A stretch of DNA of 64,000 nucleotides from Bostrychus sinensis. Taxonomy: Eukaryota; Chordata; Actinopteri; Gobiiformes; Eleotridae. Below, in pieces: positions 9,353 to 19,606 of this stretch. The first letter of the stretch is position 1; each line of letters starts with the position of its first letter. A model generated the notes under the pieces. That model was given only the letters and a program-made list of their open reading frames with translations, ran no database searches and was not told the DNA's origin. A program made the position numbers and the translations under genes. The DNA lies in contig CM036244.1 in NCBI GenBank assembly GCA_020698575.1, positions 5,175,146 through 5,239,145 on the forward strand, written 5' to 3'.

Positions 9353-10827
9353 GGGTACATATATAAAAATATATACACTGAACTAAGACAAAGATTAAGA
9401 GTAATAACTCCGCATTGGTACCAGTTAGCCTTGCGCTAACGTGCAGATTAAAACACCTAAACTAATGTCTTAAGAGGGAAGGATTGACCAGGAGGGACTC
9501 ACTTTAATAGATAAAGATCACCAAACTCAACTTAATTTAGATTAAGTATAACATTTATTTACACAACAAGGTGGAATAGTGTACTGAGGCACAGGTAAAT
9601 ATTGAAAGGAATGTAATTATGAACAGAACCGTTACGCAGAATTATTGATTACCTAATGATGAATTGCAGTGGAGTAAGTAATAAATTGACTTATTAAATT
9701 ATTGGAAATTTAGGAATAAGGGAGTAGACTCTGAGACTATAAGTGCCAACTTTGTCAACATATACAACACTGGTCTACCGTCTTCGGAGCAGGAGGGGAA
9801 GGTGGTGACGACAGCCAGCCTCCGGTTTCAGCCAGGGGCTCGGATGTTGTTCTTTGTCCTTTAGAGCCGCGGGGTGTAGCAGGGCTGGTGTTCCCGGCTC
9901 CAAACAGCGGTTCGTGGTGTGTCCTCCAAGCTCCACAGCCAGTGGCCAGGTGTCCGTTATGTTGAACAGGAGCGTGATGCCGCTCAGGGAGAGTTTAGCT
10001 GTTGTCAGCGTAAGGCAGCGTCAAAGTCTCAGAGTATGGCAAATGTCCCTTTTAATGCCAAATGAAAAATTCAATAAAAATCCTTTCACAGCGATTCGAA
10101 ACTTTAGAAGTATAACTTCTTAAATTAGCTGCTTTGGTCAAGGCAGCGATTGTTAAAACTGGCGGATGTTGCGCGGCGCGAGGCTTTTCAAAATAAACTA
10201 CAAAAATGATACTCGAACAAAAGTTTGGGCGACTTATTGTGAACAGATGTTATCACCGGCAAGGTGAACTTAACGCAACAAAAAATGACGAGAAGAAAAG
10301 AAAAATTAAACTTAAAAGACGAAGGAGAGACGGAGACGAGACAAAGACAAGACGAAGACTAGACTAAAGACTAAAAGACTGAGGAATGTGGGCCGCACCC
10401 CAAGATAAGACTGGAGTAAAAGGGGTGTCCCTGGTTCGTCCCTCTGAACTGATAGTGGAGGGGATTCAAATTACCTCTGCTAGACACAAAGTAAATGTCA
10501 TAAAAAGAAATGTGTCTTACTCCACTTCAATTTACGCACCTTTGAAAACATGTTATATTTAACAGTTTGCACAAAACATAGCTATGACATTTTCCTGTAA
10601 AGTAACATGTTAATGCATATAAAGTCTTTTAAACAGATGAGATGTGCCAGGTCTCTGGTTCTTATCAGAGAAGAGAGGAGGCCTCTTCTGGCACATTTAT
10701 TGGTCTGCAGTTCGTATAGGACAGATTTATGTCTTTGTTTTGCATCCTTGGTGGGTAAGAGCAGACTTCTCGTCTCCTAAAGGAATGTCCATTTTTGATA
10801 GAATTTCAGCAGTGGTCCAGATCTCCT
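9353..10827. other. 1.47-kb unidentified segment between two 11-bp repeat arrays, unit 1
   Basis: The segment sits between two blocks of the same minisatellite, as if inserted into one array. It contains a GC-richer part at about 9780-10020, then AT-rich sequence and an unusual purine-rich stretch (GAGACGGAGACGAGACAAAG and similar) at about 10285-10385. No family motif was recognised in any frame, and no clear TIR or LTR was found at its edges. A retroelement or other insertion is possible. Confidence 0.4.
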
Positions 10828-11010
10828 ACATATTTATCGTACATTTACCATATATTTACCGTATATTTATTGTACATTTACCATATATTTACCGTATATT
10901 TATCGTACATTTACCATATATTTACCGTATATTTATCGTACATTTATCGTACATTTATCGTATATTTATTGTATATATTTATCGTATATTTATCGTATAT
11001 TTATCGTACA
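10828..11010. repeat. 11-bp minisatellite, short allele (about 17 copies), unit 1
   Basis: Direct tandem copies of TATATTTATCG with T/C and G/A variants at positions 9 and 11 and occasional TACATTTATCG. The same locus has about 60 copies in units 2 and 3. Because 11 is not a multiple of 3 and the motif has no plus-strand stop, all three plus frames stay open through it. Confidence 0.95.
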
Positions 11011-11534
11011 TGTCTCCATCTCGGTTTGTGCTGGAGGTCTCTGGCTGAGCTCCTGTGGCGGGAAAGAGACGAACGCACCGGAAGCTTCTGGAAAAGTGGG
11101 CGGGACAAGGCGCCATTCTGCAGCAGCTGATTGGTCAAGAGCAGCTGTCACTCACTGTGAGCAGCGTTAACCCTTTGTTTCCTGGCAGTGCAGTTTATTA
11201 TCTCTATAGGGAATCGTATCAGTCACATTACAGTAACCTTAGACGTTTTAAGGGTTTGGGGAACATTTTATTAAGGTCATTACATAATCAGGGCTACAAA
11301 AACCTCAGACAGTTGTAGAAAATGCTAAGTTTCCACAGTGTGAAAGGTCCTGATGTCATCTCAGTGTTAGAGGTGAATGTGAAATACAATAAAATAACAT
11401 TTATATAAAAATAGACCTGAAGAAGCTTCATGGAAACTATAGAAACCTCCTGGAAATAGATGCTCTCCTGCAGAGGCCACAGTAAAACTCAGTAAAGAAT
11501 CCATCTGGGAGGATGAGCTGATGACGGTTAAAGG
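11011..11534. other. Upstream region of OR-B, unit 1
   Basis: No gene. From about 11249 (TTTAAGGGTTT) the sequence is homologous to 1797 onward in half-unit A, marking the left edge of the ancestral A/B duplication. Confidence 0.6.
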
Positions 11535-11627
11535 TTTATATAAATCCAAACTGAACTGAGAGAGTCCAGACTGAACCAGACTCAGTGTCGGACTCAGGAC
11601 CAGACTCAGGGTCGGACCGAGGAACAC
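11535..11627 (+). promoter_or_regulatory. OR-B promoter and non-coding exon 1, unit 1
   Basis: The TATA box is at 11535-11546 and the donor AACAC|GTAAGA has its GT at 11628. The acceptor TTTCAG ends at 13340, so the intron is about 1.7 kb against 3.1 kb in half-unit A, the difference being mostly the Tc1 element. Exon 1 differs from the A version by only a few bases. Confidence 0.6.
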
Positions 11628-11689
11628 GTAAGACTCTTCTAATGTGTTTATGAATGGGAATAAATGGAGTAAAGTTAGAATGCAGACTG

Positions 11690-11935
11690 TTCAAATGTGG
11701 TTTTTAGACTTGGTTTTTAGACTTTTAGTCCTGAGTTTAGTCACAGATTTAGACCGTTACATTTGATCCTGGTATAGTCTTTGGTTTAGACCTGGTTTAC
11801 CTCAGGTTTAGTTGTGATTTATGTCCTGATCTAGTCCCAGTTTAGAGTCTGGTTTAGTCCGAGCCAAGTACTTGCTCAACTCGTTTTTAGTTCTAGTTTA
11901 GACTTTGGCTTATTTCTGGTTTATTAAATAAAGTC
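11690..11935. repeat. Decayed CCTGGTTTAG minisatellite in OR-B intron, unit 1
   Basis: Loosely repeated GGTTTAG(A/T)CCTGG motifs downstream of the splice donor, less regular than the A-half array at 2225. Confidence 0.5.
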
Positions 11936-13340
11936 ATCATTTGCCCTAAACTGTGGAACACTGAGCGCCACCTACAGTTCATGTTTTAAGTTTGGTCTTA
12001 AGACCCACTGCTTTTCTCTTGCTATTAGCTCTGTGTTCTTTTGTGGATTTGTGTCTTTTATTGTTCTGTTTATTTTATTGTCTTCACTTATTTATGGTTA
12101 TTTTAGTGCATTGGTCTTATTTCTCATTTAGTTTTACTATGTTTTATTATTTTATAGTAAAGTTTATTAGAGTAATGTTTATTTAATCTTTTTAAATGTA
12201 ATGTTCTGTGTGCAGCTCTTTGGAAACTCGATTTTTATAAAATGTGCTAAAAGTAAAGTGGATTGAATTCATCACATGTAAAGTCAGGGCCCGAGCTGTA
12301 TGAATGGATGAATGCTTTGAGACATTTTTGATTTGCAAAGTCTGCACAGGGGCCCCAGGTAAACAGGAATTAATAAACAGACCCCACTTTTAGATAGACC
12401 CTCAGCAAAAATGGGGCCTCCTAATGTTTGTGGGGCCCTATGCAGCTGCTTAGTTTGCCTAAAGGAAGGGCCGCTCCTGTCCATCAGGTCTTGCAGTAAT
12501 AGTTACATTAGGGCTCTTTTGCACATAAATGTGTTCATGAAAAAGATCAGGCTATATAAAAATAAAAAGGATTATTTTACTTATAATTTTACTTTTTATT
12601 TTATTAAACCAGCTTCTGTACTTATCAGATTTATCAAAAATGTATGACTGTTGTTTATTTGTAATCTGTAAAGCCAGGTTGTCATGATGAAACTCCAGTT
12701 TATGCTCTAAAAACACAAAAAATGAATACTTTTCAGTATACTAATTGCAAACTGGGTTATCTATGGATTGATTATTGCAGCCTGGTGTATGTGATAGATC
12801 ACCAGAAAGAAATATTCATATTCATGTGCATTTTATTTATTTTTTTAATCTCTTCACATACATGAAAATGAAATGAATGATTTTGTGTTTACTTTTAATT
12901 TTGAAATTCTTTAAACCAGCAACTGTCATTATGATACATATCAGATAATCATAAAATTTTAAATATTTTACATTTAAATTGACAAGTTTTTGTCAGGATG
13001 GATTATTGTAATGTTTTTCAAATCTTCATTGTTTATGCTTCATCAGGTTTATACTTTTGTAGTTGCGGCTGCACATCTGCCTTGTTCCTACGAAATCACT
13101 CACACAAACCTGAGTTTCAGAGCTCAGAGGGCAGGATACAGCGCCACCTGATGGGAGAAGGAAGAAAATACTTCAGAGCACACATTTAAAGTCAGAGGGC
13201 ACAGATGAAGTAGAGACATGAGAAGGTGCATGTTTTATACTTTTTATTGGAGCAGGGTCAATATTTCCACCAAAAGCCCACTGCGTCGTAGTGAAACAGG
13301 CTTTACAGTGACTGCTCTGGACTCCTTCTCTTTGTTTCAG
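11936..13340. other. OR-B intron, unit 1
   Basis: Mostly homologous to the A intron without the Tc1. A B-only block at about 12302-12490, containing mirrored GGGGCC/GGCCCC motifs, is absent from A and may be a small repeat insertion. No gene is seen. Confidence 0.5.
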
Positions 13341-13344
13341 GTCT

Positions 13345-14286
13345 ATGGAGAACCTGACGTCCAACTGGCTCCAGTTAGAAGGGCTCATTGTTTCCCAGAA
13401 CAGCTTCCTCCCCATCTTCACCTTCTTCCTCGTCTCCTACATCTTCATCATGGTCGCTAACGTCGGGAACTCGCTGCTAATCGTCTGCAACAGAAAGCTG
13501 CACCAGCCCATGTACATTTTACTGTGTAACCTCATAGTTAGCGACATTATCGGCAGCACGCGCATAGTCCCTCGTCTGCTCTCCGACATGCTCAAATCTC
13601 CCTCAGAACGTACGATTTCTTATCCTGAATGTGTAACTCAGGCTTTCATTTCTCATATTTTTGGTACCACCTCCCACACCGTCCTCATGATCATGGCGTT
13701 CGATCGCTACGTCGCTATCTGTAACCCGCTACGTTACACTGCGATTATGACCAACAAAATGTTAATAAAGCTAACCGTGTTTGCGTGGGGAGTGGCTTTT
13801 GTTTTGGTGGGGATTCTCATCGGGCTAACGGTGAGGCTAAGTCGATGCAGGACGCTGATCACAAACCCGTACTGTGACAACCCTTCACTTTTCAAACTCT
13901 CCTGTGAAAGTACTTTCATTAACAATGTTTATGGATTGTTTTTTACTGTACTTTTGATGTCGTCGTCGATCGGGAGCATGGTTCTGACGTATTCAAAGAT
14001 CTTGATCATGTGTCTGACCAATAAAAACACGTCTCTGAACCGTAAAGCCTTACAGACCTGCAGCACTCACCTGGTGGTCTACCTGATCATGTTGGTGAGC
14101 GGGATTGTACTGATCACACTCCACCGTTTTCCGCAGTTTTCCGATTACAGGAAGTTGGCGGCCATCTTGTTCATCACGGTCCCGGGAAGTGCGAACCCGA
14201 TCATTTACGGAGTTCAGTCCAGAGACATACGGAGGTTCTGGATCAGAGCCTTCCACTGCAGGAAGTGTTCTGTGTGGAGGAAGTGA
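13345..14286 (+). CDS. Olfactory receptor, B type, intact (unit 1)
   Basis: A 313-residue odorant GPCR, two residues shorter than type A near residue 8 (NWLQLEG for NLFLLQLEG). All OR motifs are kept: N3 glycosylation, LHQPMY at 52-57, MAFDRYVAICNPLRY at 117-131, KALQTCSTHL at 234-243 and NPIIYG near the end of TM7. By eye it differs from the A protein at about 37 positions, in TM1-TM3 (for example NVGNS for NIGIS, IVSDIIGSTR for FVCDIVVSTH) and TM6-TM7 (KLAAILFITVPG for KLSGMLMFPIPG). The stretch from TM4 through the second extracellular loop is almost identical. The start follows acceptor TTTCAG (ends 13340). AATAAA at 14557 is a plausible polyadenylation signal. This copy has SANPIIYG where others have SVNPIIYG, and FWIRAF as in unit 4. 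Confidence 0.95.
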   Translation: MENLTSNWLQLEGLIVSQNSFLPIFTFFLVSYIFIMVANVGNSLLIVCNRKLHQPMYILLCNLIVSDIIGSTRIVPRLLSDMLKSPSERTISYPECVTQAFISHIFGTTSHTVLMIMAFDRYVAICNPLRYTAIMTNKMLIKLTVFAWGVAFVLVGILIGLTVRLSRCRTLITNPYCDNPSLFKLSCESTFINNVYGLFFTVLLMSSSIGSMVLTYSKILIMCLTNKNTSLNRKALQTCSTHLVVYLIMLVSGIVLITLHRFPQFSDYRKLAAILFITVPGSANPIIYGVQSRDIRRFWIRAFHCRKCSVWRK

Positions 14287-15066
14287 CTGGAGACTGGAAT
14301 CAGTGCATGAGTTTACACCAGCTTCGCTGCAGTACGTGTTTGTTTCTGGCTCTCCGGCAACAAAACATAAGCAGTCTATATAGTTGGATTGGATTGATAA
14401 ACTGATCCGGAAAGCTGGACAAGTTGTCGGCTGGACACTGGACTGTAGAGGAGCTGCAGAGCTCGTTTTCCAACAGACTTCTCCAGCTCCGCTCCCACAG
14501 TGAACGCTACAGGACTTCATTTATCCCATACTCCACCCAGCTGTACACTATTCTGTAATAAATAACCTTGTATTATTCATGTTAATGCTCATCCATGTTT
14601 TGCACTGCATTATCCTTTACCCCACCTGTGTGTGTATAAGGTATATTTACTTTTATATCATTTTGTTTTGTTTTTCTAGTCAAATTTTGTATATTTTTAT
14701 GTATTCCGTTCTATTTTCTGTTATTTTATTATTTATAACTATTTCATACCTATTTATCAAAGGGAATTGGAAAGATGGCAGCGTGTACGGACGCAGCGGC
14801 TCTTGACTCTTTTTGGTGCTTTCTATGCGTGGTTATAATGAGTGAGTGCTGATCGGGCAAAATACGTCTATGGGCTGACAGATTTGGTAAAAATAGCCCG
14901 CTCCCCTCTGGTGCCGGAAGTAAATTTCCCATTCATTTTTTTCCATAGACTTTCTGAAAAATGCGTATATTTTGAGTTTAAAAGCTCAGCGGAGGCTAAT
15001 CAGCTCTGTGTTAACTCATGATGATGACACGATTCATTTCTATCAAAAAGATTAACAAAAACAAAA
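14287..15066. other. OR-B 3' UTR and repeat-derived spacer, unit 1
   Basis: The probable 3' UTR runs to the AATAAA at 14557-14562. Beyond about 14760 the sequence looks repeat-derived: AAGATGGCAGCGTGTACGG resembles a LINE leader, and 14918-14952 (TTTCCCATTCATTTTT) is an inverted match to 17106-17138. No coding gene is seen. Confidence 0.5.
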
Positions 15067-16588
15067 ATCCATCCATCTTCTTCCGCTTTATCCAGGGCTG
15101 GGTCGCAGGGGCAGCAGTCTAAGCAGAGATGCCCAGACTTCCCTCTCCACAGACACGTCCCCCCGCTCTACTGGGGGGACCCCAAGGCGTTCCCAGGCTG
15201 AGAGACATAGTTCCTCCAGCGTGTCCTAGGTCTTCCCCAGGGCCTCCTCCCAGTGGAACATGAACACCTCCCCAGGGAGGCGTCCAGGAGGCATTCGGAA
15301 CAGATGCCCGAGCCGCCTCAGCTGACTCCTCTCGATGTGGAGGAGCAGTGGCTCTACTCCGAGCCCCTCCCGTGTAACTGAGCTCCTCACCCTATCTCTA
15401 AGGGAGCGCCCAGCCACCCTGCGGAGGAAACTCATTTCGGCCGCTTGTATCCGGGATCTTGTCCTTTCGGTCATGACCCAAAGCTCATGACCATAGGTGA
15501 GAGTAGGAACGTAGATCGACCGGTAAATCGAGAGCTTTGCCTTTCGGCTCAGCTCCTTCTTCACCACAACAGACCGATACAACGACCGCATTACTGCAGA
15601 TGCTGCACCGATCCGTCTGTCGATCTCACGCTCCATCCTTCCCTCACTCGTGAATAAGACCCCAAGATACTTGAACTCCTCCACTTGAGGCAGAAACTCC
15701 CCTCCAACCTGGAGAGGGCAAACCACCCTTTTCCGGTCGAGGACCATGGCCTCGGACTTGGAGGTGCTGATTCTCATCCCAGCCGCTTCACACTCGGCTG
15801 CAAACCGCCCCAGTGCATGCTAAAGGTTTTGGCTTGATGAAGCCAACAGGACAACATCATCTGCAAAAAGCAGAGATGAAATCCTGTGGTTCCCAAACCA
15901 GACTCCCTCCGGCCCCTGGCTGCGCCTAGAAATTCTGTCCATAAAAATAATGAACAGAACCGGTGACAAAGGGCAGCCCTGCCAGAGTCCAACATGCACT
16001 GGGAACAGGTCTGACTTACAACCGGCAATGCGGACCAAGCTCCTGCTCCGGTCGTACAGGGACCGGACAGCCCTTAGCAAAGGGCCCCGGACCCCATACT
16101 CCCAGAGCAACCCCCACAGGATACCACGAGGGACATGGTCAAATGCTTTCTCCAAATGCACAAAACACATGTGGACAGGTTGGGCAAACTCCCATGAACC
16201 CTCAAGCACCCTATGGAGGGTATAGAGCTGGTCCACTGTTCCACGACCGGAGCAAAAACCGCATTGTTCCTCCTGAATCCGAGGTTCGACTATCGGCCGA
16301 ATTCTCCTCTCCAGTACCCTGGAATAGACTTTCCCAGGGAGGCTGAGGAGTGTGATCCCCCTGTAGTTGGAACACACCCTCCGGTCCCCCTTCTTAAAAA
16401 GAGGAACCACCACGGTCTGCCAGTCCAGAGGCACTGTCCCCGACCACCACGTGATGTTGCAGAGACGTGTCAACCACGACAGCCCCACAACATCCAGAGT
16501 CCTGAGGTACTCAGGACGGATCTCATCCACCCCGGTGCCTTGCCACCGAGGAGCTTTTTAACCACCCCGGTGACTTCAGCTTGGGTGA
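15067..16588 (-). mobile_element. Rex3-like RTE retrotransposon, 3' half (RT domain), unit 1
   Basis: Read on the minus strand it encodes the RT of a teleost Rex3-type element: VVPLFKKGDRR, NYRGITLLSLPGKVYSRVLERR, QCGFCSGRGTVDQLYTL, CFVHLEKAFDHVPRG (motif A), GCPLSPVLFIIFMDRI, LLFADDVVLLASS (motif C), then HIERSQLRRLGHLFRMPPG. The 3' end is ATCCATCCATC on the plus strand at 15067, the short GATG repeat that ends Rex3 copies. A stretch at 15961-15981 is the site of the Rex3 diagnostic PCR primer as I recall it. The 5' end is missing; the sequence stops at 16588 against an OR fragment. The normally invariant Asp of motif A is His, and a nonsense codon lies near 15820. It is inactive. Confidence 0.88.
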
Positions 16589-16700
16589 TTAACATGGTTG
16601 ACAGCTTTCTGTAATCAGAAAACTGTAGGAAACGATGAAAAGCGATCAGCATGATCCCGTTCATCAACAGGATCAGGTAGACCACCAGGTGAGTGCTGCA
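16589..16700 (-). pseudogene. 112-bp olfactory receptor fragment in inverse orientation, unit 1/2
   Basis: On the minus strand it reads CSTHLVVYLILLMNGIMLIAFHRFLQFSDYRKLSTMLI, corresponding to OR residues about 241-278 (intracellular end of TM6 to start of TM7). It is closest to type A (LSTMLI against LSGMLM). At 16588 it joins Rex3 RT sequence of the same sense, and at 16700 it meets Rex3 5' sequence in the opposite sense. No more of the gene is present. It is an OR piece trapped in a retrotransposon composite, not a gene cut by the window. Confidence 0.9.
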
Positions 16701-17104
16701 AGCTGAACCGCTCCTTGAACCGCCACCTTATCGTGGTGGACGGGTTTGAGTGCTTGAGTGATCCTAGGAGCTATGTTGTCTGGGGCTTAATGCCCCTGGT
16801 AGGGTCTCCCATGGCAAACAGGTCCTAGGTGACGAGCCAGAATAAGACCAGTTCAGAAGCCCCATATGATGAGCGTTAAAACAAGGTCCGTTACGTCGCC
16901 TGGATTGGCGTCACCGGGGCCCCACCCTGGAGCCAGGCCTGGGGTTGGGGCTCGCAGGCGAGCGCCTGGTGGCCCGGTCTCCTCCCATGGGACCCGGCCG
17001 GGCCAAGCCCGAAAAGACTATGTGGGACCGCCTTCCTGTAGGCCCACCACCCGCAGGAAGGACCATAAGGGGCCGGTGCTTTGTGATTTGGGCGGCGGTC
17101 AGAG
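16701..17104 (+). mobile_element. Rex3-like 5' end segment, opposite orientation to the RT half
   Basis: A GC-rich segment starting near CTGAACCGCTCCTTGAACCG and including ACCTTATCGTGGTGGACGGG and GTCTGGGGCTTAATGCCCCT, which I recognise as the leader of full-length teleost Rex3/RTE elements, upstream of the endonuclease. It stops before any endonuclease coding sequence. With 15067-16588 in reverse it gives the arrangement of a 5'-inverted retrotransposition product. Confidence 0.6.
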
Positions 17105-17189
17105 GGTCAATGGGAAAAATGAATGGGAATTTTACTTCCAGAACCGGGCGTGGCCAGTCGCTGCTGAGGTCTATAATGATGTTACAAGC

Positions 17190-18007
17190 GACGTTCACAC
17201 AGTTCAACATAGCCTTCAAAGCTGGGGACAGTGTCCTGTACAACAACACGAGTGGAGGAGGGGCATTAAGGCTGCAAAGGCAGATTACGATTAGATTTTT
17301 AAGAGGAAAGTGGAGGATCACCTGGCCCAGACCTACTCAGGCAGGTCTGGCAGAGCATACAGCACTGGACAAACTTCAAAAGTGTTACATCTGATTCAGT
17401 GAACTCTGACCTCTGACCTCCTCTGGCAGAGGAACGAAGCCACTTCTTTGCTTTGAGGTGGAGCAGCCTGATACTGCAGAACTCTGCCAGACCCCCAGCC
17501 CTCACTCTCCAGAAACATCAAGCACCTGAGAGAGTCACTCCGAGGAAAGCAGCAGGCCCCAGTGGAGTTCTCAGGAAGGTACTGAAAGCTTTTGCCCAGC
17601 AGTCGGCGGATGTCCTCACAGATTTTCAAGCTCTCTTTGGCATAAGCAACCATCCCTCCCTGTCTCAGGTCAACAACCATAGTTCCAGTTGTTAAAAAGT
17701 CCTCCACACAGTCTAAATGACTTCAGACCCATTGCCTCTCCAGAGTGGACAGGATCCTAAAGTATCATCACCATCCTGCCCACCGCCTGTTTACTGCTCT
17801 GTGGGAGACACTACGGCAGCATCAGGTCCAGGACCAACAGACTGGAAAACAGTTTTTTCCCGTGCTGTATGAAGCCATGATTTTTCTCTTGATATTGATG
17901 TGTTTGTGCGTGTGTCTGTGAATTAAAACTGAATGTCTAAGCACTTTACATTCAGTTTTAATTACGATGTTTTGTCTGTTCAAAGACAATAAATCTATTC
18001 TATTCTT
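17190..18007 (+). mobile_element. Decayed LINE remnant, unit 2
   Basis: Counterpart of 215-1040 with the same internal deletion and small indel differences, ending in the same AATAAA and CTATT tail. Confidence 0.6.
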
Positions 18008-18746
18008 TTACTTGCGCTTTTATGTGAAACTAAGCCAGCATGACTAAGTAATCTCCCTTTTGGATCAATAAGGTTTATCTATCTGTCTTATTTTCGACGG
18101 ATGCTGCAGCCCGAAGTTGAACAGACCAGATGAAGTCAGTTTCGGGACCAGTGAAGAGGATTAGTGGTGTTTCCTCTGCAGTCCCTTCTGCGTGGCAGCC
18201 CACCAAGCCTATATCTTGGCCGCCATGGTAAAAAACTCCCCTTTACATTCACCTGGGCCTGTAGCCTTGGTGGAGTTTCCATGCTTTTTAACATCAGTAA
18301 GAAGGCTGATAATGAGCCAATGTGGAGTAATAGATGTGTTTCGTGAGGTTGAACACCATTTAGTGTGAGTAAAAAGAAAGTATTTATATAGGTAGTGCAC
18401 TTAACCATGGTAGAAGCACAAACATTGCAGAGGTAGTGTCCAAATAAATAGGAGATTGTGGTCAGAGGCAGGCGTGGCTTTTGTTTACATCTCTCTGTAC
18501 ATGGCTTTTATCGCGTCTCTACTCCCATGTGAACTCTACAGGCTCTGGTCGGATACGTGGCGTACACGCAACACACTGTGAATTGGAGTATGCAAGAATA
18601 CTGTGTTGGACACTTACTGCACATGCAATGAGTCAATTCAGTGTGGTTTAGGTGTAATCATTAAAAAAAAAAAAAAAAAAGAAACTATGAAATCCAGTAA
18701 CAGAGCTGTGGGACTTAGGGGTGACCTCCACCCCACCACACGTCTG
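18008..18746. other. Non-coding spacer ending at a deletion junction, unit 2
   Basis: Counterpart of 1041-1782. At 18746/18747 the sequence jumps from the equivalent of 1782 to the equivalent of 2502 (CACACGTCTG|CTTTTGTC), removing 719 bp that in unit 1 contain the upstream region, TATA box, exon 1, splice donor and most of the intronic minisatellite. TG is shared at the junction (microhomology). Confidence 0.9.
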
Positions 18747-19606
18747 CTTTTGTCTTGTTTTAGTCCTGGTCCTGAGTAATATTGTGAATATATTTTGACT
18801 TAAGACCGAGGGAGGACCCAGCCTCCTCTGTGGTGGGCCCCAAACTGTGGAACACAGTCCAATGTTTTAGTCTGGTCTTAAGACCCACTGTTTTTCTCTG
18901 GCTTTTAACTCGCCCTGAGTTCTGTGGTCCTGTGTCTTTTATTGTTACATTTTTATTCATTTTATTGTCTTTACTTATTTATGGTTATTTCCTTGTACTG
19001 CTCTTATGTGTTTTTTCTGTTTTTTATATCAACAAGGACTGATAGAGCTTAATAGAGTAATATTGTAATATATTGTATTGTAATATTGACTTTGTTTATA
19101 AAATGTGCTATAAATAAAGTGGATTGATTTATCACATGTGAAGTCAGGGCCTGAGCTGTAGAGGTTCCCTGTGGCTTTAGTTAGATGGACTTTCAAAATA
19201 GTTACGGTTACGTTTCTTTGCACAAAAAATGTGTTCATAAAGAACATTAAGCTATTTAAACCAGCCTCTGTCATTATTATTATATACATATAAAATATCA
19301 AATGTTGTTTGTTTTTACCCTTTAAAAACACAAAAATGTAATAATTGAAAAATTAATGGTGTAATTATTGCAGCCTGGTGTATGTGACAGATTACCAGTA
19401 AAATGTATTCGTATGCATTTTTGTATGAATCAAATACTCATGCTGTTAAATTACATGAATGATTTTTTGTTTACTTTTTATTTTTTTATCCATTAAACCA
19501 GCATCTATCCTTCTGATAAACATCAGATAATAATGGCATTATAGATATTTTGCCACGTTTTTGTCATTTTTGAAAAATGTGGTCAGTTCCATATCTTCAC
19601 TGTATA
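18747..19606. other. Remaining OR-A intron, unit 2
   Basis: Counterpart of 2502-3361, without a promoter on its left side. No gene is seen. Confidence 0.6.

Noticed and set aside
9854..10123. 89-codon frame in the unidentified segment
   Set aside because: Short, with no recognisable motif, ending in AT-rich sequence. Insufficient evidence of coding.
14050..14520. 156-codon minus-strand frame opposite the OR-B 3' end (also near 30735 and 48183)
   Set aside because: Mirror of the conserved OR coding sequence. Its content follows the OR codons and there is no independent motif.
15067..17104. Composite treated as a functional Rex3 element
   Set aside because: It has no endonuclease or complete 5' part in the right orientation, and motif A is altered in every copy.
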